A stretch of DNA of 64,000 nt from GWE2-42-39 sp942493345 (GCA_942493345.1 OW818695.1:2666001-2730000); one strand, 5' to 3'. Positions 46,540 through 55,960 are shown, counted from the first letter of the stretch. Translations and numbers: made by a program. Notes: generated by a model from the letters alone, not told the origin.

Positions 46540-46862
46540 ACAGCGTTAAAATTATGAATTATGAATCGAAGATTGGCGAAAGCCAGTTCAAATTTAGAAA
46601 CTGTTTAAAATTAAAAATGGCACATAAAAATCAAAAAAATATGAAATTTAAACAGTTTCTAAGGCTAGAGAAAAGTTTTAAAAATAGTTGAACAATGGCA
46701 AATACTGAATTAGCAAAAATCATTAGGAAATTAATATTGAGTTCCTTTCCTATATTATTCTATCTGACCCAGGGCTTTCATATTCTATTACAAGCTAGCA
46801 TAAACAGTATAGAATTCAGTAACTGAAATTAAATATATTTGACTGATTAAATCCGATCATAA
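46540..46862. other. Intergenic region with inverted repeat
   Basis: No gene is visible. It contains the inverted repeat described separately and AT-rich sequence; it may be the scar of a small mobile element. It also must hold the promoter or leader of the lipoprotein gene at 46863, but no clear TAnnTTTG was found. Confidence 0.45.
46594..46662. repeat. 16-bp perfect inverted repeat flanking an A-rich spacer
   Basis: TTAGAAACTGTTTAAA (46594-46609) and TTTAAACAGTTTCTAA (46647-46662), with 37 bases between. The arms could be termini of a tiny MITE-like element or form a weak, long-loop hairpin. There is no T tract, so a terminator is less likely. Confidence 0.6.
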
Positions 46863-49319
46863 GTGAAAAAACTAATTATTCTTTTATTGTCTGTCTCCAT
46901 TTTATGCTGTACAGACGGGGAAAAATCTCAGGAAACAAAATCCTTCAGCGGCATCTATCCGCACCTGGCAAGTTTTAATAATGAAGACGAGTGTGGAATA
47001 GGAGCCGTTGTTCCCTGGGCCGGCTCGCTTTGGTTAATTACTTATGGGCCTCATCTGCCCTTTGGCTCATCTGATAAGTTATACCAGATCAGCCCTGAAT
47101 TAAAAAAAATCACCCGGTCGGAAAGCATCGGCGGAACTCCGGCAAATCGCATGATCCACAAGGAGAGTAACCAATTATTTATCGGTCCCTATGCAATTGA
47201 TAGTACACGCAATGTAAGGACAATCCCATATAATATAATGCCCGGAAGGCTGACAGGGATTGCCCGTCACCTCACTGATCCCGCAGGAAAGATATATTAT
47301 GGAACAATGGAGGAAGGTTTTTATGAAGTGGATGTGAATACGCTTCAAACTAAAGTTCTGTACCAGGATGGAAATGTGAACAGAAAACCCGGTGAAATGG
47401 CCCAACATGCTGAACTTTTGCCCGGGGCACATGGAAAAGGCTTGTATTCGGGTCAGGGTGTGATGGTTTATTCCAATAACGGTGAAGCAACTCAGGAAGC
47501 ATTGAAACAATTTGATATTAAATCCGGAGTTCTCGCTGAATGGGATGGAAAGGACTGGAAAATAATCCGCCGCAACCAGTTTGTTGAGGTAACCGGTCCG
47601 GGGGGCATATACGGAAATGCTGCTCCTGAAACTGATCCAATATGGGCAACAGGTTGGGATCACAAGTCGGTTCTGATAGGTTTGCGCGACAAAGGTCATT
47701 GGAGTTTCTTCCGTCTCCCTAAAGCAAGTCATAGTTACGATGGCGCTCATGGCTGGAATACAGAATGGCCCAGAATCCGCGATATAGGTACTCCCGGAAA
47801 TCCTGATTACCTGATGACCATGCATGGAATGTTCTGGCGTTTCCCGGGTTCATTTTCTTTGTCAAATACATCAGGAATCCGTCCCCGTTCGGCTTACCTG
47901 AAAGTGATCGGTGATTTTACCTTATGGAACGGTCAGCTTGTATTTGGATGTGATGATTCTGCAAAGAAAGAATTCCTGAATAAGCGTAAAGTAAAGGGGA
48001 CAATCGAAGGCCCTGGTCAATCAAATTCCAATCTCTGGTTTACTACATTGGAAAAGCCCGATGAATTAGGGCCTAATTCTGCTGAAGGTGCAGTCTGGAT
48101 TTCTGAAAACGTTAAATCCGGAGAGATCTCTGAACCTTTTCTGTTTGCAGGTTGGGATAACCGATCAGCATGGATTGAAAATGAGGGACCAAAAGTTAGT
48201 TTTACCTTTCAGATCGATGAAAAGGGAGATAATCATTGGAATGATCTTAAAACAATAATTATCGAAGCTGGTCAAGATGTCCATGTGCCGTTTGATAAGA
48301 AAGAAAAAGGTGAATGGATAAGAATAAAAACAGATAAGGCAACAAGGGCAACAGTTCATTTTTCGTATGCTCAGAAAGACAACCGGTCTTCTACTGCAGA
48401 TTCCATCTTTGCAGGGCTATCACCTGTTTCTGAAGATGATACTAAAGCAGGACTGCTTTGGAGCCTCGGTAGTAATCGCCGGAAACTGGGTATCCTTGCC
48501 GGAACTGCATCAAATAAGGGCTTCACGGAAACAGGCTACTACGAACTGGATTCTCTGATGAACCTCAGCAAAAAAGATGATAAAAAAACATCTGCCTTTA
48601 TAAGGGAGAAAATGGCTATCCCTCAGCAGGTAGTAACTTTTGATGAAGCATCTGTCCTGATTGTTGATGATCAAAGACGGCGTTGGAGATTGCCCAAAGG
48701 AAATCCGGCCTTTCAGGACTTGACCGATAAGGGATTGTTGCGTATCTGCCGCGAAGTGGCAACGGAACGGGACTTGTTCAATTGTGCCGGTACATTTTAT
48801 GAACTTCCTGCAGAAAATGCGGATGGATTTGCAAAAATTCGTCCTGTTGCCTCACATCAATTTCGCATCCACGATTATGCCTCTTATCGCGGGATGCTAA
48901 TCATGACAGGAATAAACCCTGAGTCTGCAAAAGGGAACAATCATATCATAATTTCATCCGATGGCAAAGCTGCTGTCTGGGCCGGCGCTATTGACGATTT
49001 GTGGAAGATTGGAAAGCCGGTGGGTGAAGGTGGTCCTTGGAAAAATACAAAGGTTAAGGCCGGTGAACCATCCGATCCTTACCTTATCGGATTCTATGAC
49101 CACCGTGTATTACAGCTTAGTCATAATTCAAAGGAATCTGTCAAATTCAGGATTCAGGTTGAACCGATAGGACATGGACCATGGATTAATTATATGGAAT
49201 TGTTAGTCGAACCGGGGGAAACATTGAAATATAGTTTTCCTGTTAATTTCCAGTCCCGCTGGATTAGATTCATCTCTGACAAGGATTGTATTTCAACGGC
49301 ATGGCTAAAATATGATTGA
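46863..49319 (+). CDS. Large lipoprotein of unknown family, possible beta-propeller
   Basis: 818 residues from a GTG start, chosen because it gives a complete lipoprotein signal (LIILLLSVSILCC, Cys 16/17). I do not recognise the family. The sequence has repeated short beta-rich units with W and G (AGSLWLITYGP, GKIYYGTMEEGFYEVD, WNGQLVFGCDDS, YRGMLIMTGINPE). Two copies of a similar segment about 310 residues apart (FLFAGWDNRSAWIENEGPKV and YLIGFYDHRVLQLSHNSKES) suggest internal duplication: two propeller-plus-sandwich halves. It is likely surface-exposed and may bind or degrade the glycan. Confidence 0.6.
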   Translation: MKKLIILLLSVSILCCTDGEKSQETKSFSGIYPHLASFNNEDECGIGAVVPWAGSLWLITYGPHLPFGSSDKLYQISPELKKITRSESIGGTPANRMIHKESNQLFIGPYAIDSTRNVRTIPYNIMPGRLTGIARHLTDPAGKIYYGTMEEGFYEVDVNTLQTKVLYQDGNVNRKPGEMAQHAELLPGAHGKGLYSGQGVMVYSNNGEATQEALKQFDIKSGVLAEWDGKDWKIIRRNQFVEVTGPGGIYGNAAPETDPIWATGWDHKSVLIGLRDKGHWSFFRLPKASHSYDGAHGWNTEWPRIRDIGTPGNPDYLMTMHGMFWRFPGSFSLSNTSGIRPRSAYLKVIGDFTLWNGQLVFGCDDSAKKEFLNKRKVKGTIEGPGQSNSNLWFTTLEKPDELGPNSAEGAVWISENVKSGEISEPFLFAGWDNRSAWIENEGPKVSFTFQIDEKGDNHWNDLKTIIIEAGQDVHVPFDKKEKGEWIRIKTDKATRATVHFSYAQKDNRSSTADSIFAGLSPVSEDDTKAGLLWSLGSNRRKLGILAGTASNKGFTETGYYELDSLMNLSKKDDKKTSAFIREKMAIPQQVVTFDEASVLIVDDQRRRWRLPKGNPAFQDLTDKGLLRICREVATERDLFNCAGTFYELPAENADGFAKIRPVASHQFRIHDYASYRGMLIMTGINPESAKGNNHIIISSDGKAAVWAGAIDDLWKIGKPVGEGGPWKNTKVKAGEPSDPYLIGFYDHRVLQLSHNSKESVKFRIQVEPIGHGPWINYMELLVEPGETLKYSFPVNFQSRWIRFISDKDCISTAWLKYD

Positions 49320-49361
49320 ACTATTGAGATGGTATATGCTCTCGAAAAGTCGCTATAAAAT

Positions 49362-49623
49362 AAGTTTTCTTTGTCTCTGGCTTGATAAAAGTAACTTGAT
49401 TATCAGTACACTGAAGAAAACAGATGATAAAAAAATTACATCATTCGATTGTACGAAGTTACTGGTGTAGATAATGAAGTAACGGTGACCTTCTCCTTTG
49501 ATATTAAAGAAGTCTGGGAAATAGATATGACTGAAGAAAACGATGAAAATATTCAGTCTGGTACAAAATCCTTCGCTTTTAAAATTAGGACACCATGCCA
49601 TTGAAACTTTAAAATCTCGATAA
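49362..49623 (+). pseudogene. C-terminal ghost of a GH38 alpha-mannosidase
   Basis: Pieces in different frames match the C-terminal beta domain of family 38: LIISTLKKTDDKK (about 49395-49433), then IRLYEVTGVDNEVTVTFSF (frame-shifted), KEVWEIDMTEEND, TKSFAFKI, and in a third frame KLGHHAIETLKSR with a stop at 49623. This order and wording is diagnostic for that domain. The catalytic domain is gone and at least two frameshifts remain. It shows that the locus once carried another mannose-acting enzyme; GH92 at 58093 is still intact. Confidence 0.7.
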
Positions 49624-49641
49624 TATATTAAACTTTAACAC

Positions 49642-50757
49642 ATGAAAAATAACCTAACTCAGGCTGTTCCCCGCGAACGCCTTTTATCACTCGATGCCCT
49701 TCGAGGGTTCGATATGTTCTGGATTACCGGCGGCGGTCTCTTTGTGACTGCGCTTGCCAAATACACTGGGGTTGGCTGGTTGTTGTCCGTTGCCGATCAG
49801 ATGGAACACGTAAAATGGGATGGATTCCATTTTTTTGATTTGATCTTCCCGTTGTTCATGTTTATTAGCGGTGTTGCCATTCCGTTTGCACTGGTTTCTA
49901 AACTCGAAAGAGGAGTTTCCAAAAATGAATTGGCTAAAAAAGCGTTTAAACGAGCCATTATTTTGGTTTTACTTGGATGGGTATACAATGGCGTATTCTC
50001 AAATGGATTTGAAAATCCGCGCTTTGTGAGTGTTTTAGGGCAAATCGGTTTAGCTTATTTCTTTGCCTCTTTGATTATTATTTATTCGAAATCGTTTAAA
50101 AACAGTTTGTACTGGCTCGGTGGAATCCTGTCCGGAATTTCGATTATTCATTTGCTGGTACCTGTTCCGGGCATTGGTGCAGGTATTTTAACTCCTGAAG
50201 GATGTATTAACGGCTACATCGATCGAATGATTTTGCCCGGACGATTACACGGTGGATCATTTGATCCGGAAGGATTAATAAGCATTGTGTCAGCAGTTAC
50301 TGTTACTTTAATGGGGGCAGTAGCCGGGCATTTTTTGCGTGATAAAAAAACGAACGATCAACAAAAAATCAAAACGCTATCCCTGATCGGTACATCGGCA
50401 ATTACACTGGCTTTACTTCTTAGTCCGTTTTATCCGTTGATAAAAGCATGTTGGACAACCTCTTTCAACCTGCTGACCGGAGGAATTGGCTTTCTGTTAA
50501 TGACAGCTTTTTATTGGATTATTGATGTGAAAGGCTGGAAAAAATGGTCTTTCTTTTTCCGGGTAATTGGTATGAATTCAATCTTCATTTACCTGTTATA
50601 CGATTTGGTAGATTTGGCTCGCACTGCCAATTATCTTTTCGGGTGGACAGTAATTTGGGGTGAATTTGGGCAGTTAATTAGTATTTCAGGGACTATTTTA
50701 TTGGCTTGGCTATTACTTTACTACATGTATAAAAAGAATATTTTTCTCAGAGTATAA
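49642..50757 (+). CDS. DUF5009/HGSNAT-like membrane acyltransferase
   Basis: 371 residues with about ten hydrophobic segments. The N-terminal RLLSLDALRGFDMFWI and HFFDLIFPLFMFISGVAIPF are signatures of the DUF5009/heparan-alpha-glucosaminide N-acetyltransferase-like family. Such proteins may move acetyl groups across the inner membrane onto sugars, so a role in acetylating amino sugars or in processing imported glycan is possible. Substrate unproven. It is followed by a strong terminator. Confidence 0.82.
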   Translation: MKNNLTQAVPRERLLSLDALRGFDMFWITGGGLFVTALAKYTGVGWLLSVADQMEHVKWDGFHFFDLIFPLFMFISGVAIPFALVSKLERGVSKNELAKKAFKRAIILVLLGWVYNGVFSNGFENPRFVSVLGQIGLAYFFASLIIIYSKSFKNSLYWLGGILSGISIIHLLVPVPGIGAGILTPEGCINGYIDRMILPGRLHGGSFDPEGLISIVSAVTVTLMGAVAGHFLRDKKTNDQQKIKTLSLIGTSAITLALLLSPFYPLIKACWTTSFNLLTGGIGFLLMTAFYWIIDVKGWKKWSFFFRVIGMNSIFIYLLYDLVDLARTANYLFGWTVIWGEFGQLISISGTILLAWLLLYYMYKKNIFLRV

Positions 50758-50821
50758 AGTGAATAATTTATAAACGACAGATTTCCTGAATTCTATAAAA
50801 GCTCATCAATAAAATTCAGAC

Positions 50822-50859
50822 AAAAGAGAATTGGGTGTATGCTCAATTCTCTTTTTTTT
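50822..50859 (+). terminator. Rho-independent terminator after the DUF5009 gene
   Basis: AAAAGAGAATTG (50822-50833) pairs with CAATTCTCTTTT (50844-50855), with a 10-base loop, followed by more T. It insulates the next operon. Confidence 0.85.
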
Positions 50860-50875
50860 ATGAATTTGATGTATT

Positions 50876-50894
50876 ATTGTATATTAATAACAAT
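50876..50894. promoter_or_regulatory. Operator-like repeat 1 of the GntR operon
   Basis: ATTGTATATTAATAACAAT contains inverted ends ATTGT/ACAAT. It abuts the -7 box at 50895 and nearly matches the second copy at 50922-50940. Such ATTGTAT...ACAA sites suit a dimeric GntR/FCD repressor; the gene for one is in the operon. Confidence 0.55.
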
Positions 50895-50902
50895 TATATT
50901 TG
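50895..50902 (+). promoter_or_regulatory. -7 box of the transaldolase/transketolase operon
   Basis: TATATTTG fits TAnnTTTG. A TTTG at 50865-50868 lies 26 bases upstream, longer than usual. It is flanked on both sides by operator-like repeats. The leader to the ATG at 50957 would be about 48 bases. Confidence 0.5.
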
Positions 50903-50921
50903 CATACAAAATAATGTAATA

Positions 50922-50940
50922 ATTGTATACATTAATACAA
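50922..50940. promoter_or_regulatory. Operator-like repeat 2 of the GntR operon
   Basis: ATTGTATACATTAATACAA contains inverted ends TTGTAT/ATACAA (50923-50928, 50935-50940) and the GTATAC core seen in several GntR-family operators. It lies in the predicted leader, where bound repressor would block elongation. Confidence 0.55.
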
Positions 50941-50956
50941 ATAATGAAACAACCTT

Positions 50957-52006
50957 ATGAATAATGATTATTTTAAAAGAGTTTACTCGCTAACCGGGAC
51001 CAAGTTTTGGATTAATAACGTAACCCGTGAAGAAGCGGCATTGGCTATTGAAGCCGGAGCTTTTGGTTGCACACAAAATCCTTCCTATACGTATAAAATG
51101 CTTACACATCCCACGGAGAGTGAATATGCAATGAATTTATTGCGGGAAGCATTGCTCGAATCGGATGATAATAACGAGGTGGAATGTATCTTACAGGCAA
51201 AGTTGGTAAAAGAAGTATCTGATATTTTTATGCCAATATGGGAAAAAACACATGGCAAACATGGATATGTCAGCATTCAGGGCGATCCTGTCAATGAAGA
51301 AGATCCGGAAGTGATTATTCGTGAAGGCAGGCGCAACAGAGATTTGAATCCCAATGTAATGATAAAAATTCCTGCAACCAAGGCCGGGCTTGAAGCAATG
51401 AATGTTTTAATTCAGGAAAATACGCCAATCAACGCAACTGAGGTTATGGGGATTGGCCAGGCGATGGATATATGCCGGCTATATCGTGAAATAACCAACA
51501 AAACAGGAAAATATCCGGCCATCTACTATTCCCTCATTACTGGAATTTACGATGAATATCTTCAGAAATTTGTTCGCGACAACAAGATCGCAGTTTCTTC
51601 CGATATTGTTTATATGGCAGGAATGATTATTGCCCAGAAAGTATATAAAATCACCAAAGCTCATTATCCCGAAGTAGGTTTTATTGGTGGCGGGGTCAGA
51701 GGGTTGCACCATTTCACCGAAATGGTTGGAGCCGATGTTTGTATTACAATGAACTGGCAAAATCAGGCAGAGGAATTGCTCAAACTTAATCTTCCGGTCG
51801 TACCTCGTTTCTTTAATCCGGTTCCGGAAGAATACCTGGAAGAGTTACTTACAAAAGTTGTAGAATTTAAAAAAGCATACCTGGAAAACGGATTGAACGT
51901 TTCGGAATATGAACATTTTGGTCCGGTGGAATATTTCCGTGATATGTTCGTTTCGGCTTGGGAAAATGCCTTGGAAATTATTGAGCAAACCCGAAACGGC
52001 AATTAA
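50957..52006 (+). CDS. Transaldolase-family protein
   Basis: 349 residues, no signal peptide. It has the class I aldolase barrel of the transaldolase family: FWINNVTREEAALAIEAGAFGCTQNPS at the start, the Schiff-base Lys137 in VMIKIPATKAG, and GIGQAMDICR. It is longer than the small FSA/TalC type. It would move or split a three-carbon dihydroxyacetone unit. It is the first gene of an operon containing a two-subunit transketolase and a GntR regulator, so it probably acts on a specific non-standard sugar (phosphate) and not in the general pentose phosphate pathway. Substrate unknown. Confidence 0.85.
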   Translation: MNNDYFKRVYSLTGTKFWINNVTREEAALAIEAGAFGCTQNPSYTYKMLTHPTESEYAMNLLREALLESDDNNEVECILQAKLVKEVSDIFMPIWEKTHGKHGYVSIQGDPVNEEDPEVIIREGRRNRDLNPNVMIKIPATKAGLEAMNVLIQENTPINATEVMGIGQAMDICRLYREITNKTGKYPAIYYSLITGIYDEYLQKFVRDNKIAVSSDIVYMAGMIIAQKVYKITKAHYPEVGFIGGGVRGLHHFTEMVGADVCITMNWQNQAEELLKLNLPVVPRFFNPVPEEYLEELLTKVVEFKKAYLENGLNVSEYEHFGPVEYFRDMFVSAWENALEIIEQTRNGN

Positions 52007-52042
52007 TTGATATTTATTAATTACACGAAACAACATTAATAC

Positions 52043-52726
52043 ATGCAGACAGAATCCAAATTAAATAGAAATACAGTACAGGCTGCTTATGACCAGATTT
52101 TGGAAAGTATTGTCCGTTTTGGACTAAAGCCCGGCGAAGTGGTTACCGAAAACTCGTTATCCGAAAAATTTAATATTGGACGCACACCTGTTCGTGAGGC
52201 GCTCAAACGCCTGGAAGTAGAAGGGTTGATTACAACCGAAGGAAGGACCAAAAAAATATATTATTTGTCGCCAAAGGACATTGAAGATATTTTCAACATT
52301 AAAATAATCATCGAAAGTAATCTTACCAGGTTGGCTGCAGAAAAAGCTACTGACGAACAACTGAACAGGCTTTCCGACATCATGTTGAGCATGAAATCTC
52401 TTGGTGAGAAGCATATTTCTGCGGATAGCCATGAACTATTTTTGTCAGAATGGCTGGCATTGGACGTTCAGTTCCATGAAATACTATTCGAGATGGCCGA
52501 TAATATGAAGATTGTCCCGATTATCAAAAATCTGAATATTCAATGGCATCGGCTCAAAGTTGGAATTACCGCTATTGAAGGCCGAATTGAGAAAGCAATT
52601 GCTGAGCATTGCATAATTGGGAATGCCATACTGGATAGGAACAGCAATTTAGCTTCCGAAGAAATGACAGTACACCTTGAAAGTCTCAAGGTAATGATTT
52701 TAAAATTGATGCAAATGTTTGGTTAA
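52043..52726 (+). CDS. GntR-family transcriptional regulator (FCD domain)
   Basis: 227 residues. The winged helix is at about 5-75 (LKPGEVVTENSLSEKFNIG, RTPVREALKRLEVEGLI). The FCD effector domain covers about 85-220, with metal-site-type residues in ALDVQFHEILFEMADN and AIAEHCIIGNAI. FCD regulators usually sense small organic acids or sugar acids and repress neighbouring catabolic genes. The twin operator-like sites at 50876-50940 are its most likely targets. Confidence 0.92.
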   Translation: MQTESKLNRNTVQAAYDQILESIVRFGLKPGEVVTENSLSEKFNIGRTPVREALKRLEVEGLITTEGRTKKIYYLSPKDIEDIFNIKIIIESNLTRLAAEKATDEQLNRLSDIMLSMKSLGEKHISADSHELFLSEWLALDVQFHEILFEMADNMKIVPIIKNLNIQWHRLKVGITAIEGRIEKAIAEHCIIGNAILDRNSNLASEEMTVHLESLKVMILKLMQMFG

Positions 52727-52778
52727 CTCAGTTGTAAAATGTAACGATTAGATTGTATCCTATTAATTCATTCATTAT

Positions 52779-53687
52779 ATGATAATTGAAAAAAAAGAAA
52801 TAGAACGACTGGAAGAAATGGCCTATCAAATACGGCGGCTCTCTATCGAGATGATTACTTACAGTCAGTGGGGACATATTGGCGGCGCCTTTTCCATTGC
52901 CGAACTGTTATCAGTATTGTATTTCCGCGAAATGAAACTTGACCCGGTTCAACCACAGATGGAGTCGCGCGATCGTTTAATCCTATCGAAAGCCCACGCT
53001 TCACCGGCATTGTATGCCAGTTTGGAATTGCGGGGTTTTATTCCCAGAAATACCATTTATTCATATTGCGAACTGGGCGGCTTGGAAGGTCATACTCATA
53101 TTCAAAGTGCACCGGGCATTGAGTCTTCGGGCGGACCATTAGGAATGGGACTTTCGGTTTCAGTAGGAATTGCATTAGGATTGCGTATGAAAGAAAATCC
53201 ACGTTCAAGGGTTTTTTGCATCATGGGCGACGGCGAAATAAACGAAGGCAATGTTTGGGAAGCGGCAATGTCTGCCTCTCATTATCATCTCGATAACCTG
53301 ATTGCCATCGTTGATTACAACAAAGCCATGGCAAAAGGATTTGTATGGGAACAAATGAGTATTGAACCGCTTGCCGATAAATGGAGGGCTTTTGGATGGA
53401 ACGTTATAGAGATTGATGGGCATGATATTACGCAAGTTGCTCAGGCCCTGTACGATGCCAGATGGATTAAAGCGAATGGCCGTCCAATTGTAATCATCGC
53501 TCATACGGTAAAAGGCAAAGGAATTGAGCAGGCCGAATTCAACTACAAGTGGCATACTCATGCCCCTGATCCGGAAACTGCGGATAAATTTCTTAAAGAA
53601 CTTGCCCGTAATTACGGAAAAACAGAACAAGGATACAGCAAACTAAATATTGATAATTCCAAAGAAACTTTTTATGGCGGCGAATAA
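52779..53687 (+). CDS. Transketolase, N-terminal (TPP-binding) subunit
   Basis: 302 residues, the length of half-size transketolases. The TPP motif GDGEINEGNVWEAAM...N is complete, as are the His residues of SKAHASPALY and GLEGHTHIQSAPGIE. It works with the C-terminal subunit encoded next, whose start overlaps this gene. The pair moves a two-carbon ketol unit between sugars. Split transketolases occur in general metabolism but also in special pathways (apulose-4-phosphate, 6-deoxy-6-sulfofructose), which fits this operon. Confidence 0.93.
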   Translation: MIIEKKEIERLEEMAYQIRRLSIEMITYSQWGHIGGAFSIAELLSVLYFREMKLDPVQPQMESRDRLILSKAHASPALYASLELRGFIPRNTIYSYCELGGLEGHTHIQSAPGIESSGGPLGMGLSVSVGIALGLRMKENPRSRVFCIMGDGEINEGNVWEAAMSASHYHLDNLIAIVDYNKAMAKGFVWEQMSIEPLADKWRAFGWNVIEIDGHDITQVAQALYDARWIKANGRPIVIIAHTVKGKGIEQAEFNYKWHTHAPDPETADKFLKELARNYGKTEQGYSKLNIDNSKETFYGGE

Positions 53688-54633
53688 TATAGAAAAAGAC
53701 ATGCGTGATGCTTTTGGTAAAACGTTGGAAGAACTGGGGCATCAATATGAAAAATTGATTTTTTTGGATGCTGATTTACATACATCAACCAAAGCATCTT
53801 ACTTTAAACGCACTTTTCCCGACCGGTTCATCCAGGTTGGTATAGCAGAACAGAACCTTTTTGGTATTTCTGCTGGTTTAGCTCTTGAAGGTTTTATCCC
53901 GATGCCGTCTACTTTTGCCGTTTTCGCATCGCGCCGGGCGCTCGACCAGATTGCCATTTCCATCTGTTTTCCGAAGCTGAAAGTCATTATCCCCGGTTCG
54001 TATGTAGGTGTTCCGACAAGCAGAGCCGGAGGTTCGCACAATTCAATTGAGGATATTGCCATTATGCGGGCAATGCCCAACATGAAAGTAGCTGATCCGC
54101 TGTGCAATAATGATTTAACTGCAATATTGAAAACCGCCATGGAAACCGATGGACCGGTATATTTTCGTATTACCCGGTACGATGTTCCTGAGTTTTTCAG
54201 TGATGATCATCAGTTTGAATGGGGCAAAGGTCACATCATGCGGGGAGGATCGGACGTTACATTGTTCGGCACCGGGGTGATGACCTGGAAATGTGTGCAA
54301 GCCGCTGAAATTCTTTCGCAAAAAGGGATTTCTGCTGAAGTTGTACACCTTGCATCAATCAAGCCAATCGACCGGGAGTTGGTTTTGTCAAGTATAAAAA
54401 AGACCCGGTGTGCGGTAACTGCCGAGAATGCATCAACGGTTGGTGGATTTGGAGATGCTGTTCTTGAAGTCCTTTCGGATAGTTTTCCGGCTCCCGTTAG
54501 TAAAATCGGCGTTGTTGATTCATTTATCGAAAGCGGGGGCATCGAAGAGTTATTTGCCCATTACAACATGCAACCCGGCAACATTGCTGACGCTGCCATC
54601 CGAATGATTCAGTTAAAAACACAGAAACAGTAA
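53674..54633 (+). CDS. Transketolase, C-terminal subunit
   Basis: 319 residues from the ATG at 53674 (MAANNIEKDMRDAFG), which overlaps the first subunit by 14 bases; the longer frame from 53650 adds eight residues wholly inside that gene and is unlikely. The pyrimidine-binding domain contains the catalytic Glu in VGIAEQNLFG. The C-terminal transketolase domain is at about 190-315. Overlap implies coupled synthesis of a 1:1 complex. Confidence 0.93.
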   Translation: MAANNIEKDMRDAFGKTLEELGHQYEKLIFLDADLHTSTKASYFKRTFPDRFIQVGIAEQNLFGISAGLALEGFIPMPSTFAVFASRRALDQIAISICFPKLKVIIPGSYVGVPTSRAGGSHNSIEDIAIMRAMPNMKVADPLCNNDLTAILKTAMETDGPVYFRITRYDVPEFFSDDHQFEWGKGHIMRGGSDVTLFGTGVMTWKCVQAAEILSQKGISAEVVHLASIKPIDRELVLSSIKKTRCAVTAENASTVGGFGDAVLEVLSDSFPAPVSKIGVVDSFIESGGIEELFAHYNMQPGNIADAAIRMIQLKTQKQ

Positions 54634-54669
54634 TCTGATCCTTAAAAACCGGAATGTTATAAATAAAAA

Positions 54670-55938
54670 ATGCAGGAAAACTTTTACCATAAAAACTGGC
54701 GATGGTTTGTTTTGGGAACCTTGTTTCTGGCAACTTTTTTGAACTATTTTGACCGACAAACGTTGGGTACTGCAATAGAACCGATCAGCAAGGAATTCGG
54801 GTTGGATAATATTCTTCGTGGAAATCTCCTTGCTGCTTTTACTCTTACATATGCATTGACCCATTTTTTTGTCGGAATTTTTATCGATAGGATTCGGAAT
54901 ATCCGGTTCTTTTTCCCTGTAATGGTTATCGGATGGTCAATAAGTACATTGCTTGCAGGATTTGTAGATAATTATCAGCATTTGTTGTGGCTGCGTTATC
55001 TGCTTGGTTTTTGGGAAGCCGTGAACTTTCCAATCTGCCTGATGATTATTGCAAGAATCTTTCCGGCGAATGAACGAAGCCTGGCTTCAGGCATTTTTGC
55101 CAGCGGTGCTTTTCTTGCAACCTTGGCTGCCCCGCCCGTTGTAATCTATTTTTCAAATCACATGAATTGGCGATATAGTTTCATTTTTGCCGGTTTTGTT
55201 GGGATTTTATGGGTAATCCCATGGTTGCTTATTTTTCGTAATCCTGAAAAACATTCAACAAAATGGGTACAGGAAACAGGACATCTTCATCGGGTTAAAG
55301 AAAAAATAAAAATCAAAGAATACCTGCGCGACTATGCCTTGGTTTTCAGTCAACCCGGGTTTTGGGGTGTAGCCCTGATCGGGCTTGGGATTATTCCTTG
55401 CCTTTACTTTGCCACGCAATGGTTTCCTTCCTATTTTACACAGGAGCTGAATCATCCATACGATCAAAGTCTGTCGTTTAAATTAAGCGCCATTTATTTT
55501 ATGCAGGATGTTGGTTTATGGCTGGGCGGAACTTTGGTTTTGTGGCTTGCCGGAAAGAAAATGCCAATTCTGAAAGCCAGGAAAGTGATCATATCAGTAG
55601 CCTATATTTTTATGCTGACCATTTTGCTGTTGCCTTTCTTTAAATCAGTAAATGTTAGTGTGGTAATTCTTTCGTTGTTTGTTTTTGGCATCGGTGCATT
55701 TCTCGGGAATCAACATGCTTTTAAACAAGATGTTTTAAAAACAAAAGTAGCCACAGTGGCAGCTCTGGTTGGGTTTATTGAAACATCATTTACGTTCTGG
55801 GTACTTCGCCGAATCGGGGTAATAACCAATTTATCGCACGACTTTAGTTCTGTTTTTATCATCATGGCAGTTTTGGCAACTTTTGCCCTTGCCATGGTTT
55901 TTATCTTTATCCGGCCCCGGTGGATAAAAATTTCCTGA
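54670..55938 (+). CDS. MFS transporter (hexuronate transporter-like)
   Basis: 422 residues with twelve hydrophobic segments. The first loop motif is NYFDRQTLGTAIEPISKEFG, and TFALTYALTHFFVGIFIDRI-like sequence follows; both recall the anion:cation symporter/ExuT group that imports sugar acids. It stands in the GntR operon after the transketolase genes and probably brings in the operon's substrate across the inner membrane. A charged or acidic sugar is suggested by the family but not shown. Confidence 0.87.
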   Translation: MQENFYHKNWRWFVLGTLFLATFLNYFDRQTLGTAIEPISKEFGLDNILRGNLLAAFTLTYALTHFFVGIFIDRIRNIRFFFPVMVIGWSISTLLAGFVDNYQHLLWLRYLLGFWEAVNFPICLMIIARIFPANERSLASGIFASGAFLATLAAPPVVIYFSNHMNWRYSFIFAGFVGILWVIPWLLIFRNPEKHSTKWVQETGHLHRVKEKIKIKEYLRDYALVFSQPGFWGVALIGLGIIPCLYFATQWFPSYFTQELNHPYDQSLSFKLSAIYFMQDVGLWLGGTLVLWLAGKKMPILKARKVIISVAYIFMLTILLLPFFKSVNVSVVILSLFVFGIGAFLGNQHAFKQDVLKTKVATVAALVGFIETSFTFWVLRRIGVITNLSHDFSSVFIIMAVLATFALAMVFIFIRPRWIKIS

Positions 55939-55960
55939 TATAATTTTAAACGTATTTAAT

